Origin: Enoplolaimus lenunculus
Lineage: Eukaryota; Nematoda; Enoplea; Enoplida; Thoracostomopsidae
Reading direction: 5' to 3'
NCBI GenBank assembly: GCA_030248215.1
Contig: JASANG010000500.1
Span: forward strand, 62,001-126,000
DNA: 64,000 bases
Notes under the pieces: generated by a model
Told to the model about the DNA's origin: nothing
Seen by the model: the letters and a program-made list of their open reading frames with translations, nothing else
Database searches by the model: none
Translations under genes and position numbers: made by a program
Shown here: one piece after another, positions 10,002 to 21,100 of the stretch
Layout: each line of letters starts with the position of its first letter
Position numbering within the stretch: position 1 is the first letter of the stretch

Positions 10002-13000
10002 ATGGAACAAAATAATATCAACTTATCCGAAAGTAACGCAGATAATAAACCTGTGTCTCAAAATGGTATTGATGAAATTGGTAGTTCTCTGGAGATTCCA
10101 GTTGATAACAGCGACGACTGCAATCTGGATGCGCCTCCGGATCACATAGTTCAGTTTTCTCCGCAAGTCCAAAAGGTTTGTTTCACTTTTGGTGTTCGAA
10201 ACTTCGAAATTAATTTTCACTCAAGGCAGATAGCGTAAACGGGCCAGCGGCGGGACAACTACTTTCAGTATAGCGTAGATCGGATCGCCTATGCATAACA
10301 AGGACCAAATTTGTAAGCTTGACAGTAATTATTTGTAAGATGATCATTATTTTTTGGCTCTTGTGCACTTTCCCCACATGTAAGGTTTTGACTTGGATAA
10401 ATGCTTAGGCAATTTCAGGCCATTGACGAACTAATGTCGAAAGATGATCCAATGTATAGCAGTGATTTTGACGTTATCAACCATATCAATACATTATTTC
10501 CAACTGAACAATCTTTGAATAGCATTGATGAAGTAATAGCTTCGGTAGGCGAAGAAATTACGACACTAGATGCTGAATTAGCGAGTATTGTACACACTCA
10601 AAGCGCTGCATCAAGAGATGGACATCAGGCGTTATGTGAAGCTAAGGTCGCCATTCAGGTGAGGACCAGGTTTTGTGGAGTTTTTCAGCTGTAGGTTATG
10701 CGGCGGTTAACATTGCTGCTAGAATGTCATGATTTAGGATGCAGTCATAAAATGGTAAAATAGGAACGTCTAATACTAATAGACAGTTGTAGTGGAATCA
10801 GGGTGGTAATAAAATTTCGGATCCGGCAAAAATTCGTGGTTCGGATTCGGTTGCGACAATGCCGAATCAAACAATATTCGGCAACTAATTATGTTTACAT
10901 TTTTAAAGAGTACAATTTTGAAATAACTTGTTAAATACATCAATGTATATCTTTGGTGTTTTAGGTCACAAATCTCAGAACATAGGTCGGGCAGGCGCAT
11001 CAAATAATTGTGTTAGCGAAAAGTAGAATTGCTGGACTAATAAAATGTTATTAGTTTTCCCTGTCGAAAAGCAATGTCATAATCTTATTATGTTGGCATT
11101 CTGAAACAAATCATCGAGGTTCGGATTCGGATTTTACGAATTAGCAATGGAGTCGGATTCACTCAAATAGTGGATTCAGTTCCAAATGATCTGAACCAAC
11201 AAATGTCGGAAGATGGACTAGTAATAAGAGTAAGAGCCGTTGCTGAAAGGTTAAATTTTCGTGATACGGTTGAAATATCACCCATATCGGCAAATTTGTT
11301 AGGTTTCTAATTTTTCCTTCAGTTAGGTAAAATGATTCCAGTATCGATGATTTTTTGTGTAGTAGTTATATCTGGTTACTGGTTAGTGTTACTGTTGAAG
11401 GAAAAATTGTTACAAAATTCAGAAAATGTAGTAAAAGTAATTGCGTATAGTTTATGTCTACTGTCAATTTTATTTCTTCAAATAACAGGAGCTTTTCACG
11501 CGTATTCGGGAAATTAAACAAAAAACAGACTCGTCGGAAATGATGGTCAAAGAAATCACACGTGATATTAAACAACTTGACACAGCGAAAAAGAACTTAA
11601 CCGCGTCGATTACAACGTTAACGCATTTGCATATGCTGCTTGGAGGCGTCGAGACACTGGAAAGTCTGGTGCAGCGCCGACAGTATGGAGAGTTGAATAA
11701 TTTACTGCCTGGGATCATGAATGTTCTCGATCATTTTGAACGCTACATGCACATACCACAAGTCAAAGACCTCGCCGACAAAGTCATACAGGTCAGACAG
11801 AATTTGGGGACGCAAGTTTTGTCCGAGTTTAAAGATTGGGTATCGGGTGGGCGCCCGTCAAACGCGACAATGATTGCAATGAAGGATGCGTGTGTTCTGA
11901 TCAATGTACTAGAGCCATCGGTCAAGAAGGATTTGATAGCGTGGTTTGTAGAGCTACAGCTATCCGAGTATCTGGTATTGTTTGAGGATACCCAAGATGC
12001 AGCTTGGCTTGATCGTATCGACCAGCGCTATTCGTGGTTTAAAAAGTTTTTGGTCGACTTTGAAACGAAACATGCGGCAATTTTTCCAAAAGAATGGGAT
12101 ATGCCACAGCAGTTGAGTAAAGAATTTTGTGCTGTTACTGCGCGCGAACTTGATAGGGTTATGAGTAAGCGTCGAGCGGAAATTAAAGCAAATATGCTTC
12201 AATTTGCAATTAATAAGACCGGCGAATTTGAAGCGTTGTTGATGAAACGATTTCCGGTTTCAAAGCCACCGGTACCGATTGTGACGGTGGACAAAAGTGT
12301 GTGTGGAGATGGAAGTACATCTGGGGATAAAAATACTGGTTTGGTTTCAAGCGACAAGGAGAAGGAAGGCAGGTAGGTTTACTTGAGTTGAGAATACGCC
12401 TAAATCTTGAATTGTGTTAGCAGCCGTTTCAGCAAACTTACGCATATTTGTTTTATAAGTATTGTAATTGTTTAGATGAGTTTGTCACTTGGGTTATGGT
12501 ATTTCGAACCAAGTGGGCGTTTTTGGCTTCTAAAACGTTTTAAATGTTGTTGTAGGTGAGTTATTCGACCATGCGTTGACGTAGAGAAAAGTACTGCCGG
12601 ACTTATACCAATGCGACTACATACGAAAAATGAAAGAAATTCGATTGAAACTGTTAGACCAATTTATCTGTCGTTTATGATTTACAGTGAAATGGAATTG
12701 TGTTGAAGCCTATTGTGTTTATTTATAGAAATCCATTTTATGGCATCATTCGTTCGTGTTTCGAACCTCATTTGTCGGTGTCTATTTCTGCACAAGACGC
12801 AAGCCTGAAAGGTGCCATTGACGAATATGTTAGATCCTATCAGTCAACGGGGCCGCCACGGCCTGAAACCGAAGCTGGCGCAGTTAATCTACATTCCGCT
12901 TCTGAGCTGTTTATGTTTTATCGAAAATGTATTCTCGGTGCCGGACAAATTAGTCTCCATAACAAAATACTGATCGATTTAGCGAAAGTGTTCAAGAAAT

Positions 13001-16000
13001 ATCTCAGGGAGTATGCAAAGCGGTAAGTTACAATGCGAATTAGGTATTACATAATGCTTGCAAATTATTTTAGTTGTCTTATATTATAAACTCTCGCTTA
13101 ATTTCATAAAGATGTTGAATGTAACATATTTTTGGAATTTGCTTGTATTTGTATAATATTACATCGGGTTTTGAAGAAAATTAAGCAACGTAATTTGCGA
13201 TGTTAGTGTGTATGATATATTGTCGAGACGAATGTTCTTATTAAAGATTAAGACGTATGTATAAGCCATGTGTAAAAGCTTTTCATTAGAGAGCTATCGA
13301 AGTTAAGTATTTCTTAGAATCCTTCAAAGCACTAACAGTGTCAAAGCAAATATTGGCTTGCTGATTTTGGTTTCTACGCGCATAAGATTTGTAAAATTGA
13401 TGGTCCTAATAGTTCTTTGCAGTACAAAGCCTGTGTAATAGACCAGTGACTGCAAATTATTTGTATTTCAGGTGTTTGGCCGATTTCCTTCCGAAAATCA
13501 GCATATCGTCTTCGAGCACATCGACAGGGTTGATTCAAAGTTTTTTGAAAGAAGGTGACATTCCAAGGTAAACATCGTGACTTTTTTGGGCCATGAAAGT
13601 TTTGAGGCAGGGTAGCGTTTATTTCATAGAATTTCTTATATGCTGATACGTATAATAGTGAAGTACTTACTACCTAAACGGCAAATCATCTTCGAGCAGA
13701 TCGACAGGGGAAAGAATGTAACATTCCATGGTAAATATAGTATATTTCTTATTGGTTGCTGCACGGTTAGGAGGCTGGGTAACGTTCGGTTCATGCAATT
13801 TTGTATTGGGATTGCAGTGAACTACTTATTTCGTGAAAGAATTTTAAAGTTTACACAACAGAATACTGATTATACGGTTTTGTACATAGCTTCTTTAAAC
13901 ATAGTGTGCTGTTACTGCATTGATGTGATTGTGCAAAATTTGTTGTAGACTGACCGCTGATGAACAGTACCGTGTGTGCTGCATTTTAGTCACTGCAGAG
14001 TATTGTGCAGAAACGACAAAACAGCTTCAGAGCAAGCTAGTCGAAAAACTTGGAGAAGATCATAAAGAATGTGTGAGTGTTTTTTAAATGAACTTTTTTA
14101 CTTTTTGTCTGGGCACGTGGCAATAAGTTTGATGGTTTATACTGTTTTCCAGAGTTTTCTGGTCTGGAGCTTGACTAGATATGCCTAATTAGTTTAAGTA
14201 GGAATGTTTTTAAAGAAATTTTATTTTAAACGGTCAACTTTCGTTGTATCGTTGCTCAAGTTTAAAGTATAACTATAATTGTGGTGTGTTTGTTTTATCG
14301 CGTTTGTTTAATTTTAGCTTGATATGTCTACTGAGCAAGAAGTATTTTATAAAGTGATAGCGTCGTGTGTGATGCTGTTGGTCCAAGACCTTGAGGCTTA
14401 CTGTGAACCTGCGCTATATACAATGAGCAAACGTCAGGTGCGTACAGCTTTTACAGCTTGCGCTTAATATTACATAAAATTTAGTACAACAGTTTAAGAT
14501 TTACATAACCTTTAGAGCTTAGTGTTAAATAACAAATGTCTGAACCAAAAAATGATGGATCATTAAGCATTAGATTTAAATCTTCCATAAGTTGTTTTTG
14601 GTGTGTGTTGTGCGCAAATAATATCTGTTTTTTAACAAAATGGTAAGTATGGACTGTGAAATTTGCAAAATACATTAGTGTTATAGTTTTGATATTCGAT
14701 CCCCAGAAAATAATGTGAAAATGACTATTGCTAAATACTCTTCTGCTCATTGTTCCGTTTAATGTGTAGAACTTGAAGAAATAAAAGAATCCCGGACTAA
14801 TGAGATTTTTACGCCTCTGACTTTCTCGGGGTTCTTAGGGTTGTTTAGGAATTAAGGTCTGTGAAAAACTTGCAGAAATAAAAGAACACAGGACTAATTA
14901 GACTTTTTACGCCTCTGACTTTTTCAGAGTTCTTAGGATTGTTTAAGAATTTAGCGCTTTCAGGGCTGCGAGTGCGGCCACAAAGTGTTGACTTTAATTA
15001 ATTTGTAACACCAACAGTAATGGAAGAGTGCTGAATATAACGCGGCGCAATATAGACAGTCGGCACTCCTAAGAACGCCTTCCAAATTCTAATAGTGTGC
15101 AGCATTTATCTTTTTCACTCATAAAAACACCTTTCTATACTGTGTAGCGATACAATTATTTCTTGTAGTGGTCGAGCGTAGAAGGTGTAGGTGACGAAAG
15201 TGGCTACGTTATTTCCATACGCTCTCATATCCGGCAGTGTGTCCCGCGTATTCGTGACTATTTATTTTCCGCGCGGAAATACTTTATTCAGTACTGCACG
15301 AAGTTTGCAACTACGTTTATTGCAAAATTTATCGCCGCTGTTTACAAGTGCAAGCCTATGTCACTTGATGGCGCAGAACAACTGCTACTCGATACTCATG
15401 CCCTTAAAACTCATCTGTTAAATTTGCCAAATGTCGAATCGTCAACGCAACGCAAACCGCCTACGAATTATACAAAGTTGGTCATCAAGGGAATGACGAA
15501 AGTTGAAATGCAGCTGAAGGTTAGAAAACTTAACGAATTTTTTAATTAAAAAATTAGAAGAGCTAACGAAACATGTTGTTACGATAGTATTTCGCTTCGA
15601 TTGAATAGTGGCACGGTAACACTTTTATATTAGTTCTGTTGGTGTTTTCCTAGGTATTGTGCGATTGTAGACAGATCTAGGGAGTAATAAAGGATGCTTG
15701 CTCCACCAGCCCTGCCGTGTTCAAAGTTTTGTTAATTCAAATCCACCTCGAGATTGAAATTTTGCGACTTGTCCAATTTGTAAACCTTAAAATATGGAAA
15801 TATTTATATTCAACAGCAGCAACTAAATTCAGGAGTTAATACATTTGTTTCGTTTTTGTGCTTTCTATGTTGACAAATTTGCCAGACACGTCTATTCTAC
15901 AATTGCTAGCACTACGTTGATGAGAGGTTTTCGCAGTGTTAGGGTAGCGATATGCTTTTGTGTGCTCGCGCTGTTGTCCACCGCCGCGCGGGACATGACG

Positions 16001-16630
16001 ACGGCTGTACGCCGCGCAGACCGGCGCGTCGTATAAAAAGTAAATTTTTGATTTGGCGTGCGGCACTGCATGTTTTTAAAAATTATTTTTTGACATACGC
16101 GTGGCGCCGCGCGACGACTGCAACGCAACCGTTATGATAAGTTATTTTAGAAACAATAAACGAGGATTTAAGCATTTGTTGTTCCATTTCAGCTGGTCAT
16201 GTCGACAGACGAAAAACCTGAAGGATTTGTTGAAAGCTTTCTTCGACTCCTGCCAGATGGAACTGCCCACGATTTTCAACAAATTTTAGAACTTCGAGGC
16301 TTAAAACGTATTGATCAAGAAGCGTTAATTAAATTTTACCAGTCCAGGACAACGACAACTAGTGCTAAAGCTTCCGTTTCTGATAGTTCCTCGGCGACAA
16401 GCCAGATAGAAAAACCGACAGATGGTAGTGCTTGGAATACTACAGCGTTAGGTGGGGTCAGCGGGGCAGCCTCAACTGGAAGAACAACGGCAACTGACCC
16501 GCAAAGTCCTGATGTAATGTCACCTTCTCCTATGGCGCCGTTTTTGGCGTCATTTTTACCACCGGAAACAGCGATAGCGCATGATTCGAGAATTAAAAAG
16601 TTGGAAAAGCTGATCAAAAAGCGATTGTGA
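10002..16630 (+). CDS. VPS53: VPS53, GARP/EARP complex subunit, nine exons
   Basis: Tethering subunit that, with VPS51, VPS52 and VPS54 (GARP) or VPS50 (EARP), captures endosome-derived vesicles at the trans-Golgi network or recycling endosomes. Exons: 10002-10175, 10419-10658, 11489-12372, 12729-13022, 13472-13567, 13949-14072, 14318-14437, 15169-15519, 16193-16630. All phases agree and sum to 907 codons (906 residues; human about 832). Recognisable blocks: [89 protein letters not shown] and the basic tail [14 protein letters not shown]. The N-terminal region is coiled-coil rich. The first donor is GTTTGT, weaker than the rest. A Ser/Thr/Ala-rich linker precedes the C-terminal tail. AATAAA signals lie at about 16702 and 16742. 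Confidence 0.95.
10795..11215. repeat. TTCGGATTCGG-type repeat in VPS53 intron 2
   Basis: Starts near CAGGGTGGTAATAAAATTTC and carries GGTTCGGATTCGG at both the left (about 10840) and right (about 11120). This resembles the CAGGGTG-ended hAT-like elements seen elsewhere, but with different arm sequence. The right end was not found. Confidence 0.45.
13665..13810 (+). pseudogene. Decayed duplicate of VPS53 exon 5 and its donor
   Basis: The stretch GGCAAATCATCTTCGAGCAG, ATCGACAGGGG, AAAGAATGTAACATTCCATG then GTAAATATAG is a clear relative of exon 5 (13472-13567) and its donor, about 200 bp downstream. The similarity continues into the following intron sequence (GGAGGCTGGGTAACGTT against GAGGCAGGGTAGCGTT). 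The copy lacks about 18 bp of the exon, breaks its frame, and has no obvious acceptor. It is therefore a tandem duplication relic and unlikely to be an alternative exon. Confidence 0.7.
14768..14955. repeat. Local tandem duplication in VPS53 intron 7
   Basis: A unit of about 100 bp occurs twice: AACTTGAAGAAATAAAAGAA and AACTTGCAGAAATAAAAGAA, each followed by GGACTAAT and TTTTTACGCCTCTGACTTT. It lies inside the intron and does not touch the exons. Confidence 0.7.
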
Positions 16631-17282
16631 TAGGTTTTTAAAGAATTAATGAAGTTTCTGCAGGGATGTAAGTGTCGTTTTTCATGACAGTTTTATATCT
16701 AAATAAATATGTCTTGGTTCTATGTAATGTTTCATTTGAAATAAAAAATAAAGAAAATTATTGCTTAGCAAAGCAAACTAGGCAGCATGTTATTGTATAT
16801 TGTTTTAATTAGTATATGTGTAGTTTGACAAATAATAATTTTTTCGATTTATGTTAATTATGTGCTCTAGCGGAGTTTGCGCAGAAGTTACCGGTACGAA
16901 AAAACTATGCAATTAACGTACATTCGAGCATCATCAACAGACAGTATAGTTGAATCTCATGTACCATGGCTGTATAAAGAATATGTGTAATAAACTTAGT
17001 AAAAAGTTTATTTTGTTGCTGAAACAGAGCGAATAGTTTTATGAAAACAATGGCTTGGATGGAACTATGGAGTTTAGTGGGTAAAGAAGCACTTTCTGTA
17101 TATTAGCGAAGCGTTTCTTTTGTAATCTTGTATTAAAATATTCGAAATATCTGTTCCTATGAATAGATCAGTGTCGGTCTGCTAAAAAGTAAACTTAAAC
17201 CTTCTACTATTCTTCTGAAGCTTTCGGTATGGGTTTGGAATATGCTTATACTGCGGTTACGGCCATGATCTATGCACTATTC
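16631..17282. other. VPS53 3' flank
   Basis: Holds the likely polyadenylation signals of VPS53 at its left end. No other gene or clear repeat is seen up to the next element. Confidence 0.45.
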
Positions 17283-18245
17283 AATATCTGAAAATTAATT
17301 TTCAGAAATACGTGTCTGAATTTTTTCTCACTCAAAAGTCTTAAAGCTAAGTTTCTGTTTCGTAAACCATTCAGACAAATATTTCTGAAATACAAGACAA
17401 ATACATCAGGAATATAAGCATAGGCACCAATCTGTTCTGAAGAGTAGCGGTTAATTTTGTAACCTAGACGTGATAATCCTTTCTACAAGTATAGCGGCCA
17501 CCCTTAATATCAATTACGAAATTTTTTTGATGGAAAAGAGCTTAAAAAGTCTTGGTGTTTAAAAGTAATTAAAAAATTAATAGAAAATTACATGCGCTAA
17601 ACAAGTAATCAACAAAAATGACGCAACTCAACTCAGCGCAAAATTCAATGTAAAGATCAGTGTCGGAAGGTTTTTCTGTAGGACTAGAATAGAGTAAGCT
17701 TAAACTTTAAACTAATTTCTTCTTGGCTTAAGGCTTAGAAACATGCCAGTTCATACGCTTAGGCTTAGACTTAGGCTTGGGCTTGGGAATCTGTTTTTAA
17801 GTCTTTGAAACAAAGATATGACACGGAAGCCGCTTTTGAATTTGAAGCTAAGCTCCATTAAATTCCCTAATTTTACAACCAAAGATACGTCCGAGACCTA
17901 ACCCTATTGGCGGGATCCTGAGCTCAACTCAACCCGAAATATCTTTCAAATTCGATTATTTATATACACTTGTCAGAACATAAACTGAGCAACTGATTTA
18001 CATGTATTAAAGTCAGATAACTGATTCTTGAATGTATGACAATTGTTTCCTTAAAGAAAGGAATTTGTCCTCAAATATTGGCAATAACAATTTCTTGAAA
18101 AGCATTTTTGTTTTAATCATTTCAGATACGAATTTCTGAGCTATTAAAAGACTATTAATGTTTGATATTCCAAACAATTAAATGTCTTGAAAATTTAAGA
18201 AGGTAAATGTATTGAAATTTCAAGACACTGCTTTTCAATGCGTGG
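17283..18245. repeat. Second, decayed CTACACAC-type element with insertions
   Basis: Shares with the 6163-6636 copy the TTTCTGAAATACAAGACAAAT block, the TTTACAACCAAAGATACGTC and GAGCTCAACTCAACCCGAAA blocks, and the ending TTGAAATTTCAAGACA. It is about twice as long because other repeats lie inside, among them a TTAGGC-like tract at about 17690-17795. Confidence 0.6.
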
Positions 18246-18354
18246 TCAGCAATTTGTTCATACCATTAGTGTACCTGTACTTGACAAAGTTCAATTCTTA
18301 TGAAAAGTTTAGCCGCTTTTTCTTCTTTTTAAGACGAAAGTAATAAGGAATACT

Positions 18355-18495
18355 TAGCTCAACTCCGCTGCAAGAATTTTGGCCCCCTAAAATTTTTTCA
18401 ACCTTGCTTATAAGTCAACGAAAACCTTTCCTTTATGCCCCTCCTGAAATTTTTTAGCCCCCCTCCCTAGCAAGATGAGCCTGATGGAACTCCAT
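18355..18495. repeat. Dispersed 'GCCCCTCCTGAAATTTTTTAGC' family, copy 1
   Basis: Shared order of blocks: TTGGCCCCCTAAAATTTTTTC, GCTTATAAGTCAACG, TTTATGCCCCTCCTGAAAT, and a C-rich tract ending near CTAGCAAGATGAGC. Relatives are at 25155-25285 (inverted), 26365-26500 and 61680-61830. Two of them adjoin CCCGTAGCCA or its inverse, an end motif common in hAT-like elements. Confidence 0.5.
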
Positions 18496-19139
18496 TTAGG
18501 TATATAACCAGTGGTGTTTTCGCAAGCATTCTGCCATTGAATTTTTTGGTCTTTTGTAAACATGTCATTCATTCCGGGTTTACCTGTTTTTAAAGTTGAT
18601 TACCTATTGAGAAAGTAGAAACATTTAAATTTTCGCTATCAAACAGTCAATTTAATGCGCGCATTTTTTTACGTCTTGCAGTCTACCTACTTAATATCGC
18701 ACTGTGTTCGCGTTTTTTACGCAAGTGCGCTTAAGCAATTTTCAGTAGTCAAACCTCGTTTCATATGACAAATAATTGTCAGTTTTCGTATATATTACAC
18801 AGTGTTACAAGTTGCATTGTCTATCTATCTTTGACTGCAGTTGTTTAGATTAACTAAAATATATGGTTTTTAAAACTGCAGATTTTTAATTTGAGTTTTA
18901 TTTTTAAGAGCTGTACTAGCATCAGGTTCATATTTTAAGGCAGCTAAATATGAGGCAAAGAGCTAACTTAACTTAAGAAACCAGATGGATGGAATTTGGC
19001 AACAAATTTGAAATGTTATCCAAGTATAATTTTCAAAAACAACAACAAACACTGTGAAACAGAGAAAAAGTATTTTAAAAACAAAATCAGATGAAATTTT
19101 TGGCCCATGTATACATTGCTGCCGGCCGATTCAAAATTC

Positions 19140-19348
19140 GGCCCGTGTTACTTTCAGTGCCGTTCCGGTTTCTGGTGGGCCTGTGAAAGAGTAGGCTTAC
19201 ATTTTAGACTACTTGCTTAGGCTTAGGCTTAGGCTTCCGCTTTTGCAACGCTTACTTACGAATACGCTTTTGCAACGCTTAAACTAAGGCTTAGGCTTAA
19301 AAGGAATACGTTTAATCTACTGTTACGGCCCTAAAACAAACATTGGCC
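19140..19348. mobile_element. GGCCC-ended, TTAGGC-core element with exact 8-bp duplication
   Basis: Left end GGCCCGTGTTACTTTCAG; right end is inverted (TAAAACAAACATTGGCC). Flanking 8-mers are CAAAATTC on both sides, identical. The core has three consecutive TTAGGC units, then two TTTTGCAACGCTTA blocks. The interior blocks GTTTCTGGTGGGCCTGTGAA and AATCTACTGTTACGGCCCT are shared with the copies at 21.6, 24.9, 42.3 and 49.4 kb. Confidence 0.9.
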
Positions 19349-19439
19349 CAAAATTCTATCATCCCAGCTATACCTAAACAAGTAGCTTTTGGTTGCGGAA
19401 CGAGTTTGGGGTTTCATGGTTTCTGATTTGTGTTGTTTG

Positions 19440-19915
19440 TAAACTATTCATCGAGGAGTTTCATGGGCAGGCATATTGGCTTAGGTTGCGACTTAGGCTT
19501 AGCTTTAGCGTAAGGTTTAGGCGTAGGTACTGACATAGGTTTAGACAGAGACTTCAGCGTAGTATTATAGGCTTTACGCTCTGACTTGGGCTTCTACTTA
19601 GGCTTAGGCTTAGGCTTACACGCAGGCTTTGGCTTGCGTTGGTTATCTCATATGAGCTCATGAAATATATAGAAAAAGGCAAGATTGACTTCGATTTAGG
19701 CTTAGGTTTTTCTTAAGATTTATTCTCTCAGACTGAAACTTTTATTCTTCAGCCTTAGGTATTAGGCTTAGGCTTACTGTTACGGTTAGGCTTAGGGCGT
19801 AAAATTTTGCGCAGGCAGGATTCGACGTAGACATCATCGTTGCCTTAGACTTAAACTTTGATGCTGGCTGCGGCTTTGGGATTTTTCTTAGCCTTAGGCT
19901 TCCAGATCTTGGATC
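19440..19915. repeat. Long degenerate TTAGGC-like tract
   Basis: About 475 bp in which variants of CTTAGG, GGCTTAGG and TTAGACTTAGG recur many times. There are no GGCCC ends, so it looks like an expanded or end-less relative of the element cores. No telomere-style uniform array is present. Confidence 0.6.
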
Positions 19916-19924
19916 TATCACCTC

Positions 19925-20165
19925 AAATCTAAAACCTCAACCGTATCTGTAAATCCCGAAACCTCTTCTGCGATAATATTCCAAAATCCCACCGGCCGTC
20001 AAATCCAAGAGTTCCAAAATCCCACAGTCGACCACATCCTGAAATCTCAAAATTCCGCCTTTGATCACATCCCGAAGCCTCAAAATCGCAAAATCCTTTC
20101 TTCGGTCATATCCCAAAATCCAAAACGCCTACTTCTCAACCATATCCCAAAATCCCAAAATTCCA
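19925..20165. repeat. Degenerate tandem repeat, CATATCCCAAAATCC-like
   Basis: About six diverged units of roughly 40 bp containing CCCAAAATCC or CCGAAACCTC and CACATCC or CATATCCC. Low sequence complexity, no coding signal. Confidence 0.55.
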
Positions 20166-20190
20166 CAAGCGAAAATATAAAACACCTTAA

Positions 20191-20430
20191 TGGAGAGAAG
20201 GGACAGCTAAAGTTGCTTTGATACGAGAGAACAGCCTCTGGTCGTTTTGCATACGGCAGAAGATCAACTTCCGACTCCGCCTCGAGCGAGATTTTGTGAG
20301 AGGTGCCAGCAATTTTCTGAGTGAAAATTTTCGGATTTTGAAAGAAGTTGCATTCTCGAATGAGCTTGTCTGTAACACGGATGCAATATTTAAAGATTGG
20401 ATGGATAACATTTCTCAACAAGGCAGCTAA
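20191..20430 (+). other. Open stretch of unknown nature
   Basis: An 80-codon open frame with coding-like composition and a normal stop, including DFVRGASNFLSENFRIL and DAIFKDWMDNISQQGS. No ATG lies near its start. A possible acceptor GGGACAG sits at 20206, so it might be a terminal exon or a piece of a transposon gene. I do not recognise the family. Confidence 0.25.
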
Positions 20431-20458
20431 AACAAATTTCTGACAACCCTTAATAGAC

Positions 20459-20898
20459 TACTGTATTGACCCGAATAAGAGGGGGGGACTGATATTTTAT
20501 TTGGCTTCTCCAGTGGATACCCCCTGTTATTCGGTTACGGACTGTTATTTATTTTTAACCACCGCTCCGCCACCCTTCGTTACAGATATATCCGGTACTG
20601 CAAGTATCCGTTGAATTAAATGTTTGTTTGTGTTGTGTCAATAGCTTGAGCGATAATGCAAGGTTATACGTTGAAATGTACTTTCAAAACTTAAGTACGC
20701 TTTAAAGTTTCAAAGTCAAATTATTTGGAGCTGGAGTCATTTATGCGCTAGAATTAGAGATAATTGACATTTATGGACTCTAAAGGCTTAAGGACTCTAT
20801 CCGCTTACGGACTCTTATTAGGGATACGGACTCCTATTGATCGGACTCAAAATAAGGACCCTCTCTTATTGCCCCCTCTTATTCGGGTCAACACAGCA
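20459..20898. mobile_element. TA-flanked element, CTGTAGTGACCCGAATAAG type, copy 1
   Basis: Left end TACTGTATTGACCCGAATAA; right end TTATTCGGGTCAACACAG is the inverted match. The interior is shared with copies at 28.6, 36.3 and 45.8 kb (ATGTACTTTCAAAACTTAAG, GGAGCTGGAGTCATTTATGC). The terminal TA in the cleanest copy suggests a TA target, as in Tc1/mariner-type elements. No transposase. Confidence 0.8.
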
Positions 20899-21100
20899 TT
20901 GTCCATGAAAGTAGTTAATTCAGCATTTTGCCCAACTATTTTCCAATTTCGTTCAACTCCAGCTCTGGTTTTTTCACTTCTGGTTCCATCTTATCCAATA
21001 CAGATAAACCAACGCCATGCGCGGTCAGCAAAATTGTGTTTACACGTGGATTATTTGAATTATAGTATCCTATTTGCTTTAGATACTTCAATTTTACTAA

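Noticed and set aside
13640-13948. 102-codon ORF in VPS53 intron 5
   Set aside because: It overlaps the decayed exon copy in the wrong frame and runs into the acceptor of exon 6.
19440-19915. Interstitial telomere or chromosome-fusion point
   Set aside because: The TTAGGC units are irregular, and the same motif occurs in many transposon cores with target duplications, so a fusion is not needed to explain it.
20191-20430. First exon of the aquaporin
   Set aside because: It ends in a stop and lies upstream of a TA-flanked element; the true first exon at 21101-21275 joins in phase and supplies helix 1.
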